Assembly (NCBI GenBank): GCA_021777105.1
Contig: JAIQZQ010000043.1
Coordinates: forward strand, 58,017 to 122,016
Source: Candidatus Anammoxibacter sp.
GTDB taxonomy: Bacteria; Planctomycetota; Brocadiia; Brocadiales; Anammoxibacteraceae
Direction of reading: 5' to 3'
Length of the DNA stretch: 64,000 bases
Made by a program: the position numbers and the translations under genes. The stretch's first letter is position 1; the number at the start of each line of letters is the position of its first letter. Positions 16,944 to 25,317 of this stretch are shown here, one piece after another. A model generated the notes under the pieces. The model was given only the letters and a program-made list of their open reading frames with translations, did not search any database and had not been told where the DNA came from.

Positions 16944-17630
16944 TTAAAGCATATACCGGCAAATCTCATTGTATATATTCTTAATATCAACAACCGAATC
17001 AGCAAGGCCGGCTTCGGAGACTGAACGCGGCATTCCCCATACAACGCACGATTTTTCGTCCTGCGCAATAATAGGCGATCCCTTCTCTTTCATCGCCTTT
17101 AGCCCAAGCATGCCGTCGCAGCCCATGCCGGTAAGAATGACTCCAACAGCCTTCTCTTCGTAATATTGGGCCACCGAGCGAAACAGGACGTCGGCCGACG
17201 GGCGGCAATTATTTTCAGGCGCGTTTTTGTTCAATGTTACAACAAATTGCGAGGCTGACGAGGGCTTAACAACCATGTGATATCCGCCTGCCGCGATAAG
17301 GGCCAGGCCGGGTTTTATTATGTCAAAGTCTTTTGCTTCGCGCACTTCAATTTCTGATTTATCGTTGAGTTGTTCAGCCAACAGCCCTGTAAACGTGCAC
17401 GGCATGTGTTGGACGATTACAATGCCCGCGTTAATATCCTTCGGTATCAATGGGATGAACATCTTCAACGCGTCCGGCCCTCCGGTGGATGAGCCTATGG
17501 CAATAAGATCGCGTTTTTCAGGGCCGGGCCTTCCGCATAATTTGATATTTCTGCCGGTTTTTATGCATGCGGAAGGTTTTGCCCTGCATTTGCGGCATCT
17601 TGCCGGTTCTGTTGAGTTGTCTCTGGTCAT
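16944..17630 (-). CDS. CheB-type methylesterase domain without receiver
   Basis: Residues 40-228 are a CheB catalytic domain: LIAIGSSTGGPDALK, GIVIVQHMPCTFTGLLAEQL, and GVILTGMGCDGMLGLKAMKEKG. Ser48, His75 and Asp172 form the expected triad. CheB removes methyl groups from chemoreceptors or works as a glutamine deamidase. The normal N-terminal receiver is missing and is replaced by about 38 residues rich in Cys (CRKCRAKPSAC), which could hold a metal. A stop codon lies four codons upstream of the ATG, so no receiver is hidden there. It is on the same strand as the receiver-phosphatase fusion, 137 bases upstream of it. No other chemotaxis gene is in the window. Confidence 0.87.
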   Translation of the reverse strand: MTRDNSTEPARCRKCRAKPSACIKTGRNIKLCGRPGPEKRDLIAIGSSTGGPDALKMFIPLIPKDINAGIVIVQHMPCTFTGLLAEQLNDKSEIEVREAKDFDIIKPGLALIAAGGYHMVVKPSSASQFVVTLNKNAPENNCRPSADVLFRSVAQYYEEKAVGVILTGMGCDGMLGLKAMKEKGSPIIAQDEKSCVVWGMPRSVSEAGLADSVVDIKNIYNEICRYML

Positions 17631-17910
17631 TTTGGTTTTTTAAGCTCTTTACAGGTTAGCTTTAATATTGCCGCTGATATTAACGGAAATATTACGATTG
17701 GCCCCAACGCGGAAAATACGTTTGCAAATATGCTGCGGCTAACAATTTTCGAAGGTTTGTTATTATTGCTTTTAATATTATAGCCGTCAATTGAAATTTA
17801 TGGTTTTTGCGCTGTTTAGCATAAATCCATGGTGGACAAATTCCAGGGAAGTTGATATAGTGAAATTTTGATTTTTAAAATTACCGGATTTGACCTTTAT
17901 CTTTAATATT

Positions 17911-20016
17911 ATGAATAAATTAATAGCCGAATTTACACGCGGGGTGGTGCTTATTTCTCTTCTATTGTTGGCGTCCGGCTTTTTAGCCTGCGCGTTTTTT
18001 TCGCCGGATGCGCGCGCGAAATCCTTGCGCGACGTTATAATAACCGGGCTTGCTTCTCCTTTAAACAAAATAGGCGTTGCCGGCCGTGTAAAGCCGGCTT
18101 TTGAAGGCAACGCGGCAGAGATAAAGGCTATTGAGGACTTTAAGTGGATATTTGAAGCCGGGGGTTTTTCACTGCCTCCCGCGGTAAATGATGAAAACGG
18201 GTCTGTTTATGTCACTGCAACTACGTTTGATTTAAAACCGAAACCGGACGAACAGATTGGCCGTGGGCAAAACAGGGAGACTCTAAATATAAAAACAACC
18301 CTCTATTCAATGCAACCCGACCCTATTAAAAAGACGGGCAAAACAAATTGGGTGTTTGGCAGGGTACCGGGGGTAGTCTTGTTTCCGCCGGCTATATTGC
18401 CTGACGGATCTATAGTGGTGGAAGCGGTTGACGATATAAACAATCCTTCTAAAAATATAAAGGCAAAGCTGATTAGCGTGAGCCCAAACGGCAAGGATAA
18501 GTGGCGAAAAGCGTTGACTTTTGAGGGCGAGACTTTTTTGTCGCCTCCCGTAGTTGATGAAAACGGCTCAATACTTATTGTAACCGCAAATATTAATGAT
18601 TTTACAAATATCGACCTTGCTAACCTGAACACTAGCGTATCGTTTGTGGACCAGACGAATGGATCCATAAAATGGTCGTTTAATCCCGCTGTTTTGGAAG
18701 ATTTGGAGACATTTATTATTGCGTCCGCGCCGGTTATAGACCCTATAAACAACATTGCGGTTGCTGCTGCGGTGAACATTGCCGACCTCTCTTTAGTTGA
18801 AAAAATCAACCTGTTTATCGAAGGTTTTGAAAAAGGGGCGGTAATCGACGAGGGCAAAAACCAGGAGCTGCTTGACGCTATTAAAGCCGGACGCGACATA
18901 AACCCAATAATCAGGGAGATTGAGAACGGCATTAAAGAGCCGTTAAACACAGGGATTGACGAGTTTGTTGAAGGGCTTATAAGCAATCTATGCAAGACTA
19001 TTGCGCTGGATATGAACAACGGGAGCGTTGTCTGGCAAACAAACCTGCCTGGTTATTGCCTGATTTCGCCTTTTATAAACGGAACCGGCGACAATGTGTT
19101 AATAAGCAGCCGCATAAACTTTAATGTGGATGTTGACGTAGATGTGAATGTGGATGTAAAGATTATTGATCCTAAAAACCCGGGGGGCAACCTTAGCATT
19201 GATTTCAGAATTGTCAGGCCGGCAGAAGATGATATTATTGTTAAACCCTCGGGCGCTTTAACCGCAATCAATATTTTAACAGGTGAAGTTTTGTGGTCAA
19301 CCGATATTAACGGCGCCGTATTGACGAGCCCGGTTTTTGATGTTGAGAACAACAGGGTTATTGCCGCCGGAACGGAGAACATTGTTGTAAACGCGGATAT
19401 TAACCAATTTAATATGGACAAAGCCCTAGGCAGGCTGTTTGCGATAGACGTAAATAGCGGGAACGAGGCGTGGACGTCTGAAGCGTTCCCCGGCGTTATT
19501 GGGACGCCGGCAATTGACTCGCGGATGAGGTTTCCATTGCTTCAGGGAAAAGACGGCAGCCTCTTTTTCACCCTATTCAGCTTTGCATTGCCGGTTAACG
19601 GCAGCTCGATTTTAACATCGTCAATTAATGCCGTAAACACTGACGGCGCTGTCAAATGGCAATCCCCGTTTGCCACGGGCGCGGCCCTAAACACGGCCCC
19701 TGTTATCAGCTTTGACGACTCCCTGTTTTTCAACGTAAACAGCGGCCTGAGCCAGTTAAAAATGCGATTGTTTTTAAAAGAAAACGGCGCGAATTCCGGC
19801 GCCCAATCCCTCTTTTTCAAGGGAAGGCTCATCGGACTCAACCCGGAAACCGGTTTAATAAACAAATCTGTTGAAACCGGCGGTATCTCATTCTCTCCGC
19901 CGGCATTGAACAGAGAGCGAAATGTCCTCTACGAAGTGACAAATGATTTCAAAATCGGCAGAAAACCTTTTTCAATCGACTTAACAACCTTTGTCCACGC
20001 GTTAAAGCTGGACTAA
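17911..20016 (+). CDS. Exported PQQ-type beta-propeller protein
   Basis: The 701-residue protein (from the ATG at 17911; a TTG at 17890 would add seven residues) starts with a signal peptide ending near DARA. The body holds repeated blade motifs ending in Trp-x-aromatic/Ser, such as DKWRKALTFEG, GSIKWSFNP, GSVVWQTNLPG, GEVLWSTDING, GNEAWTSEAFPG and GAVKWQSPFA, the pattern of PQQ-binding-like propeller domains (as in BamB and quinoprotein enzymes). There is no sign of the quinoprotein active-site residues. It is probably a periplasmic or surface binding protein. A short insertion near residue 410 is a run of alternating Val and Asp (VDVDVDVNVDVK). The gene stands alone. Confidence 0.8.
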   Translation: MNKLIAEFTRGVVLISLLLLASGFLACAFFSPDARAKSLRDVIITGLASPLNKIGVAGRVKPAFEGNAAEIKAIEDFKWIFEAGGFSLPPAVNDENGSVYVTATTFDLKPKPDEQIGRGQNRETLNIKTTLYSMQPDPIKKTGKTNWVFGRVPGVVLFPPAILPDGSIVVEAVDDINNPSKNIKAKLISVSPNGKDKWRKALTFEGETFLSPPVVDENGSILIVTANINDFTNIDLANLNTSVSFVDQTNGSIKWSFNPAVLEDLETFIIASAPVIDPINNIAVAAAVNIADLSLVEKINLFIEGFEKGAVIDEGKNQELLDAIKAGRDINPIIREIENGIKEPLNTGIDEFVEGLISNLCKTIALDMNNGSVVWQTNLPGYCLISPFINGTGDNVLISSRINFNVDVDVDVNVDVKIIDPKNPGGNLSIDFRIVRPAEDDIIVKPSGALTAINILTGEVLWSTDINGAVLTSPVFDVENNRVIAAGTENIVVNADINQFNMDKALGRLFAIDVNSGNEAWTSEAFPGVIGTPAIDSRMRFPLLQGKDGSLFFTLFSFALPVNGSSILTSSINAVNTDGAVKWQSPFATGAALNTAPVISFDDSLFFNVNSGLSQLKMRLFLKENGANSGAQSLFFKGRLIGLNPETGLINKSVETGGISFSPPALNRERNVLYEVTNDFKIGRKPFSIDLTTFVHALKLD

Positions 20017-20176
20017 AATCCATATAAATAACGGCGCAGGCATCCTTGCCTGTGTTTCAATTGATCACATTTTAATTTAATTTAAAGGCAAAAAGCGATA
20101 TTATACATAAAGGTTTTTTATAGCATTTTAGTCAGAAACTTCTCAATCTTTAAAAACGAAGCGTGTATGGAAATTT

Positions 20177-21166
20177 ATGAATAAAGAAAACGTTTCAGAT
20201 TACGATAGCGGGTGGAAAGAGGTAATTCCGCTCTATTTTGAAGAATTTATTACGTTTTTCTTTCCAAAAATTCATGGGGAAATTGATTTTAAGGCCGGCT
20301 TTGAATTTCTCGATAAGGAATTTAATAAAATAGTTAAAGATTCCGCGGAGAAAAAACGGTATGTTGATAAGCTGGTTAAAGTATATTTGAAAAATGGCCG
20401 GGAGAAATGGCTGCTGATACATATTGAGGTTCAAAGCGGTTATGATAAAGAGTTTGCAAAACGATTGTATATTTACAATTATAGAATATCAGACAGATTT
20501 AACAAAGAGGTGATAACACTTGCCGTCCTAACGGATGAAAATGAAAATTACAGGCCGGATAATTACAAAACAAGCCGGTGGGGTTGTGAAATCAGCTTCA
20601 AATACCCATTAATAAAGCTCATTGATTTTAAAGATAAAATTGATATACAAAAAGCCGTAAATCCGTTTGAAATAATAACGTTTGCTCATTTAAAGAATCT
20701 GGAAACAAAAAAGAATTATGATGATAAGTTATTCTGGAAGATAACATTGGTAAAGGCGCTTTACAAAAAGGGGCTGAGCAAAGATGACATTCTGAATCTA
20801 TACAGATTTTTGGATTGGATTATGGTTTTGCCTGAAGATATTAAATTAAAATTTCATGAAGAAATAATAAAACATGAGGAGGAAAGTAATATGCCGTTTA
20901 TTACAACCGCTGAAAGCATAGGAATAGAAAAAGGAATTAAAAAAGGAATTAAAAAAGGGATTGAAAAAGGGATAAAAAAAGGGGTTTTGGACAGGTCCGG
21001 AGATGATGTAATTGAAGTGTTGGAAATCCGATTTGGTTTTGTTCATGACAAAACAATTAAGACCATAAAACAAATAAAAGAGGCAAAAACCTTGAAAATT
21101 CTTCTTAGAAAAGCTGTTACAGTTGGTTCCTTAGAGGATTTCGATAAAATTTTGTTAGATTGCTGA
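20177..21166 (+). CDS. Rpn-family recombination-promoting nuclease / PD-(D/E)XK transposase-like protein
   Basis: The 329-residue protein has the nuclease core YVDKLVKVYLKNGREKWLLIHIEVQSGYDKEFAKRLY; Asp64 and the Glu84-x-Gln86 motif match the active site of the Rpn/transposase_31 group. The middle is helical. Around residue 250 comes a run of GIKKGIEKG-type repeats, common in this family, and a C-terminal helical tail (FGFVHDKTIKTIKQIKEAKTLKILLRKAVTVGSLEDFDKILL). These proteins cut DNA and stimulate RecA-independent recombination. A copy of the C-terminal part follows directly downstream. The gene marks the beginning of an accessory region rich in repeats. Confidence 0.87.
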   Translation: MNKENVSDYDSGWKEVIPLYFEEFITFFFPKIHGEIDFKAGFEFLDKEFNKIVKDSAEKKRYVDKLVKVYLKNGREKWLLIHIEVQSGYDKEFAKRLYIYNYRISDRFNKEVITLAVLTDENENYRPDNYKTSRWGCEISFKYPLIKLIDFKDKIDIQKAVNPFEIITFAHLKNLETKKNYDDKLFWKITLVKALYKKGLSKDDILNLYRFLDWIMVLPEDIKLKFHEEIIKHEEESNMPFITTAESIGIEKGIKKGIKKGIEKGIKKGVLDRSGDDVIEVLEIRFGFVHDKTIKTIKQIKEAKTLKILLRKAVTVGSLEDFDKILLDC

Positions 21167-21170
21167 TACT

Positions 21171-21189
21171 TAAATTGAGGGAATCTTTT
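21171..21189 (+). repeat. Partial R1 repeat edge
   Basis: TAAATTGAGGGAATCTTTT matches the left edge of R1 (TAAATTGAGAGATTCTTAT). It lies between the Rpn stop codon and the duplicated tail. Confidence 0.45.
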
Positions 21190-21205
21190 AGTGTAAAAGT
21201 GTGAG

Positions 21206-21463
21206 GTGAAAAATAATGTGCCGTTTATTACAACCGCTGAAAGCATAGGGATAGAAAAAGGAATTAAAAAAGGGGCTTTGAAAACCACCGGAGAAGCTGT
21301 GATTGCCGTTCTGGAAACGCGCTTTGGTTTCGTGCATGAAGAGACGGTTAAAGCTATAAAAGAGATAAAAAAGATAGATATATTGAAAGGCCTTCTTAGG
21401 AAAGCGATTACAGTGAACTCATTAGAGGAATTCGACGGATTGTTATTGGAATTTAAAGAATAA
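21206..21463 (+). pseudogene. Duplicated C-terminal fragment of the Rpn-family gene
   Basis: The 85 residues (PFITTAESIGIEKGIKKG then FGFVHEETVKAIKEIKKIDILKGLLRKAITVNSLEEFDGLLL) repeat residues 246-326 of the gene just upstream with about 65 percent identity. At the DNA level the similarity starts at ATGCCGTTTATTACAACCG / GTGCCGTTTATTACAACCG. The fragment lacks the nuclease domain. It could be translated from a GTG at 21206 and act as a free C-terminal domain, as described for internal products of some Rpn genes, or it may be debris from a tandem duplication. No good ribosome binding site was seen. Confidence 0.7.
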
Positions 21464-21755
21464 TAACTTCCAATACGCCCAGAGGTCCACGCGCTAATCC
21501 ATTCCATTGTTTTTACTTTTTCGTTTCACCCTGTTGTTACCCATCAAACGCCACTGCACGAAAACGCGCCTCTGCGCTTGTGGGTTCAATGTCTCCGAAT
21601 TGAACCACACCTGACATTATCAATACTCCGTATTGATCAAAAGACCATACCGCTTTTGCACTTTTCGCTCCGCTATCCACGCTTTTCAGCAACCGTCAAC
21701 TGCAAATAATATTAATTGCCGGTTACCGTCTTTTTAACTTTCACCAAATTTGATA
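21464..21755. other. Non-coding region with direct repeat R4a
   Basis: It holds the R4 copy at 21585-21659 and the sequence leading to the toxin-antitoxin promoter. No gene is seen. Confidence 0.5.
21585..21659 (+). repeat. Direct repeat R4, left copy flanking the toxin-antitoxin pair
   Basis: It begins TTCAATGTCTCCGAATTGAA and ends CATACCGCTTTTGC. It matches 22435-22510 with about ten differences and one indel. It contains two small hairpins, TTCAAT/ATTGAA and CAATAC-TCC-GTATTG. Confidence 0.88.
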
Positions 21756-21785
21756 TTACAAATTCGATTATTTTTTTGATATAAT
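21756..21785 (+). promoter_or_regulatory. Promoter of the toxin-antitoxin pair, probably giving a leaderless mRNA
   Basis: TTACAA (21756-21761) and a perfect TATAAT (21780-21785) are 18 bases apart. The ATG of the antitoxin at 21792 is six bases after the -10 box, where transcription should start, so the mRNA would have no 5' leader. Confidence 0.55.
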
Positions 21786-21791
21786 TTCTTT

Positions 21792-22013
21792 ATGAATAAT
21801 ACCGCGCAAATAGACAATATAAATGAAATGCTTCCAAATCTATCAGAATATGCGCTTACAGAAGCGTCTGATTTTATAGCCTTCCTGATTGAAAAGGAAC
21901 AGAAGCATAAAATGTTTGTTAAAGAGACTCTTGAATCAGAAAAAGATCCGGATGAAGTAAAATTTAGCTCCGCTAAAGAAGCTATGGAATTTATCAGGAA
22001 TGATGGAGAATAA
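21792..22013 (+). CDS. Antitoxin of a RelBE/YafQ-type pair
   Basis: The 73-residue acidic protein (NINEMLPNLSEYALTEASDF then IAFLIEKEQKHKMFVKETLE, ending SSAKEAMEFIRNDGE) resembles the DUF2281/RelB-like antitoxins: an N-terminal part with SEYALTEASDFIAFL and a C-terminal acidic tail that would wrap the toxin. It overlaps the downstream toxin by 14 bases, the standard antitoxin-first order. The promoter lies so close that translation is probably leaderless. Such antitoxins usually repress their own promoter. Family assignment is by pattern and pairing. Confidence 0.8.
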   Translation: MNNTAQIDNINEMLPNLSEYALTEASDFIAFLIEKEQKHKMFVKETLESEKDPDEVKFSSAKEAMEFIRNDGE

Positions 22014-22281
22014 ATTGCCGGAATTTGTTCTTAAAAAAGGATTTGTCAAAAAAGCTCGCAAGTTGATCAAAAATTCCCGGGAATTAGATGACAAACTGGA
22101 AACCGTTTTAGAATTGTTGCAAAATGACCCTTTTACACCATCCCTTAAAACTCATCCTCTTTCAGGCAAACTAAAAGGTAAACATGGCTGTTCGCTAACT
22201 GAAAAATTACGAATTGTATTTAAGCTGTCCGATAACAAAATTCACCTTCTTAATATAGGCCCTCATGATGAAGTATATTAA
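22000..22281 (+). CDS. RelE/YafQ-type mRNA interferase toxin
   Basis: The 93-residue basic protein has the RelE-fold sequence KKGFVKKARKLIKNSRELDD, then TPSLKTHPLSGKLKGKHGCS, LTEKLRIVFKLSDNKIHLLN and IGPHDEVY. The last motif, with His and Asp near the C-terminus, is typical of the YafQ/RelE branch, which cuts mRNA on the ribosome. Two ATGs in a row (22000 and 22003) are possible starts. It overlaps the antitoxin gene. The pair is flanked on both sides by the direct repeat R4. Confidence 0.87.
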   Translation: MMENKLPEFVLKKGFVKKARKLIKNSRELDDKLETVLELLQNDPFTPSLKTHPLSGKLKGKHGCSLTEKLRIVFKLSDNKIHLLNIGPHDEVY

Positions 22282-22351
22282 TCCACATTCATTACTGGAG
22301 CTAACCCGCTTGATAGCCCTATAACGTTTAAGCAACCATAAACAGACCTCC

Positions 22352-22389
22352 TCCCCTCTAAAAAGAGGGGAACGAGGGGTGTGTAGATT
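22352..22389 (+). repeat. Dispersed repeat R5, copy b
   Basis: TCCCCTCTAAAAAGAGGGGA, then ACGAGGGGTGTGTAGATT. The stem CCCCTCT/AGAGGGG is perfect here. The other copy is at 10221-10258. It lies 70 bases after the toxin gene and could end its transcript. Confidence 0.75.
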
Positions 22390-22434
22390 GCCGCAAGTTG
22401 CAGAAACAATCTCGGCCCAACTCCCGCATGTCGA

Positions 22435-22510
22435 TTCAACGTCTCCGGCTTGAACCCACACCTGATATTAGCAATACTCCGTTTTGATCAAAATACCATA
22501 CCGCTTTTGC
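22435..22510 (+). repeat. Direct repeat R4, right copy flanking the toxin-antitoxin pair
   Basis: It begins TTCAACGTCTCCGGCTTGAA and ends CATACCGCTTTTGC, in the same orientation as 21585-21659. Together the two copies bound an 850-base segment containing the toxin-antitoxin pair. Confidence 0.88.
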
Positions 22511-22715
22511 TTGGAGTTTATGTTGAGCAAAGCGAAGTACGCTCCGCTTATGCTTTTACCGATTACGGATCACCTATTACCGTTTACCGCTTTTCATTTT
22601 CTGTTTACTTTTACACCATCCTGCAGTTATACTACCTCAAAACTTTAATTCCGACAACCAAACAGCGCATTCTCGCCAAATTCCCCGAACGCGCATATAT
22701 TCGCGTCCAATACTT

Positions 22716-24278
22716 ATTAGCAAACCTGAAATCATCAAACAAATCGAAAAAGAGCTTAACGCAACCTTAAAAGAAGTAGATGAAATAAATATAGCAACAG
22801 ACATACAAGTTTTTGTTGTTAATCAACAGGGCGAAGTTGCTGAATTATCTCTTTATGACTGTAAAATTGAAGACGTTAACCGCATTGTGCCCCAACTGAA
22901 GAAGTTAAATAATTTAACGCTGTTAGATTTAGGTAGTAATGAACTAACAGATATTGCAGCGATTAAGGGTTTAAATAATTTAACTTCATTAGACTTACGC
23001 AACAATGAACTAACCGATATTGCAGCGATTAAGGGTTTAAATAATTTAACTTCATTAGACTTGCGAAATAATCCTCTTGAAACGCTGCCTCGCTGGATTG
23101 CGGACTCTCATTTGGAATTTAAATGGAAGGAAGCTGAATGGGACAAAGGTTTTATCTATTTCTATAATAATCCGTTAAAAAACCCGCCGGTGGAAATTGT
23201 GAAGCAGGGCAAGGGGGCTGTTCGGGATTACTTCAAATCGTTAAAGGGAGAGACATTAAGGCTAAACGAGGCAAAGGCTCTGCTTGTGGGCGAGGGGATG
23301 GCGGGCAAGACGTCATTGCTTAAAAGCCTTAAAGGACTTGAGTTTGACAAAGATGAGTCACAAACCCACGGCGTAAATGTTGAAACATTGGCAGGCACGG
23401 ATATACCAGGATTTGAGCTGGTCAAAGGCGCGGATGATTGTCGAATTCATTTTTGGGATTTTGGCGGGCAGGAGATTATGCACGCTTCGCACCAATTTTT
23501 TATGAGCAGGCGCTCCCTCTATATCCTGATGCTTGACAGCCGCACGGACAGCAAAAAACAGTACTGGCTCAAACATATTGAAAAGCACGGCGGCGATTCG
23601 CCCGTAATTGTGGCCCTTAACAAGGTAGACGACAACCCGGGCTACAATGTTGAGCAGAACAAAATAAACAGCGAATTTCCAAATATAAAGAACCGTTTTC
23701 ATCGCATTTCATGTAGAACAAAAGATGGTTTGCCGGGATTGGTTAAAACAATTTCGCAGGCAATTACGGAAACATTGCTTTTTGGAACGGAAATCAGCAA
23801 AGAGTGGATGGATATAAAAGATGCCCTTGCTAAAGAGACTGCGGCAAAAAGGTACATTAGCAGAGAACGGTTTGTTGAGATTTGTAATGATAACAGCGTA
23901 AAAGATGAAAGTAGCCAACAGACCCTATTGCAATTTTTGAACGACCTTGGCGTTATCCTCTACTTTAAACAACTTAAGTTGTCAAACATATATGTGCTTG
24001 ATCCCCATTGGGTCACAATGGGGGTGTACAAAATTATAAATTCGGCAAAGATTATAAACGGCATATTAAAAGAGGATGAGCTTGGCGACATCCTTAATAA
24101 GGAAAAGGTTAAAAAAGATGAATACGTTCCGGCAAAAAAGAAGAAAATTACCTACAAGAAAGAAGAGCAACGCTATCTTCTTGATATTATGAAGGAGTTT
24201 GAGCTTTGTTATGAGTACGGCCACGGCAAGGCTGCCTATATTGTTCCCGATTTGCTGCCAAAAGAGCTGGAAAACTAG
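22716..24278 (+). pseudogene. LRR-Roc-COR GTPase, N-terminal part, no canonical start and ended by an internal TAG
   Basis: The frame has no stop from 22527 to 24278. The family-like N-terminus (KPEIIKQIEKELNATLKEVD, then VVNQQGEVAELSLYDCKIED) has no ATG, GTG or TTG upstream; ATT at 22716 sits where a Met would be expected, and the first usable start is GTG at 22887. Three leucine-rich repeats follow (LTSLDLRNNELTDIAAIKGL). The Roc GTPase has VGEGMAGKTS (P-loop), WDFGGQE (G3) and ALNKVDD (G4), then the first part of the COR dimerisation domain (VLDPHWVTMGVYKI, KAAYIVPDLLPKEL). The protein stops at a TAG (24276-24278); the same frame continues without a break to 25172. Roco proteins are bacterial signalling GTPases related to LRRK2. 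Confidence 0.82.
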
Positions 24279-25172
24279 CCAAAAATAGACGGTGAAGAGT
24301 CCCTGAGATTTGTAATGAAATATGATTACATGCCCGGCGCAATCATATCAAGAACAATGGTGCATTTTAGAAACGATGTAGTTCCCGGCCAACAGTGGCG
24401 CCACGGAATGATGTTGAACAATGATGACTTACAATGTCAGGCAAAAATTAAGTCGAATGAAGAAGAAAAGACAATCGCCATAACCGTCCAAGGCAAATTT
24501 TCAAACAAACGGGACTACTTTGCCGTTATCCGGCATGCTATTCTGAATATAAACAAGGATTTTCAGAATATGAAGGTTGAAGAGTTTGTGCCGCTGCCGG
24601 GATATCCTGATTGTTCTGTAAAATATCAAGAGCTACTTGGACATGAAACTGCCGGCAAAACTGAATATTTTTCCGGCGAGCTTGGCAAAACTTTTTCCGT
24701 GCCTGAAATGCTGGATAGAATTGTTAGCAAAGAAGAGCGAAAGAATGAGGGAATTACAGGTGAAAATAAAGGCATAATATTTAACCCTAAAATTGACATT
24801 GATCTAAGCAATATAGGCAACCCTATAGTCAGTCAATCTCAAACCGTAACTGTGGAGATAAAGCAAGATACAGTCGACGCGCATAGCCTGTTTAAAAAAC
24901 TCAAGGACGATATCCTAAAAGAGGTTGATATTGAAATTGATGATGAAAAGGAGAAGAAACGGATTGTAAATGATCTGCAAAACGCGGAAGAGGCGTTTGC
25001 AGAGGTTGAAAAAACGGCTGCTGAAGGCAAAAAAGCTTACGCAGGCACGAAAGATAGGTTTAAAGATTTCATTGCAGAGGTTGATGATGGCAATTCCCGA
25101 ATTAACAGGACTTTAAGACTTGTAAAAAAGGGGAGCGGAAAAGGCGAAGGAAATTGCGCGTTTGTACAATAA
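24279..25172 (+). pseudogene. LRR-Roc-COR GTPase, C-terminal part after the in-frame TAG
   Basis: The same frame goes on directly after the TAG at 24276-24278 with PKIDGEESLRFVMKYDYMPG, then AIISRTMVHFRNDVV, which is the normal second half of the COR domain. An ATG at 24315 could start separate translation. After COR come a linker (IIFNPKIDIDLSNIGN) and a C-terminal coiled coil (about 95 residues, KLKDDILKEVDIEIDDEKEK onward). The ending TAA is at 25170-25172. One base change (TAG to CAG or similar) would reconnect the two halves, so the gene is a single nonsense mutant, is read through, or is made as two chains. Together with the missing start this favours decay. Confidence 0.8.
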
Positions 25173-25229
25173 TTTTGCGGGCTTGTTTGGTTTGCCTGAT
25201 ATGCCGTGGATTCAGAACTGATAGCTGTC

Positions 25230-25265
25230 TATTGTTGGGTTTCGTTCCTCTACCCAACCTACTTA
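25230..25265 (+). repeat. Hairpin repeat R3, copy a, left of DUF3800
   Basis: TATTGTTGGGTTTCGTTCCT then CTACCCAACCTACTTA; all 36 bases are identical to 26260-26295. GTTGGGT (25234-25240) pairs with ACCCAAC (25252-25258). The sequence is like a GTTGGGTTTCGTTCC repeat that I recall from many unrelated bacterial genomes. Confidence 0.9.
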
Positions 25266-25317
25266 ACTGCCTGCCCACTAACTGAAAAGTTGAGTTTTTT
25301 AAGGAATATTTAAATTA

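Noticed and set aside
22450..22770. Open frame of 106 codons upstream of the LRR-Roc gene
   Set aside because: It overlaps the R4 repeat and the N-terminal coding region of the Roc protein in another frame; no family features.
24276..24278. Recoding of TAG as an amino acid
   Set aside because: TAG ends the cupredoxin gene at 15687 and purA at 31998 at the expected places, so it is a normal stop here.
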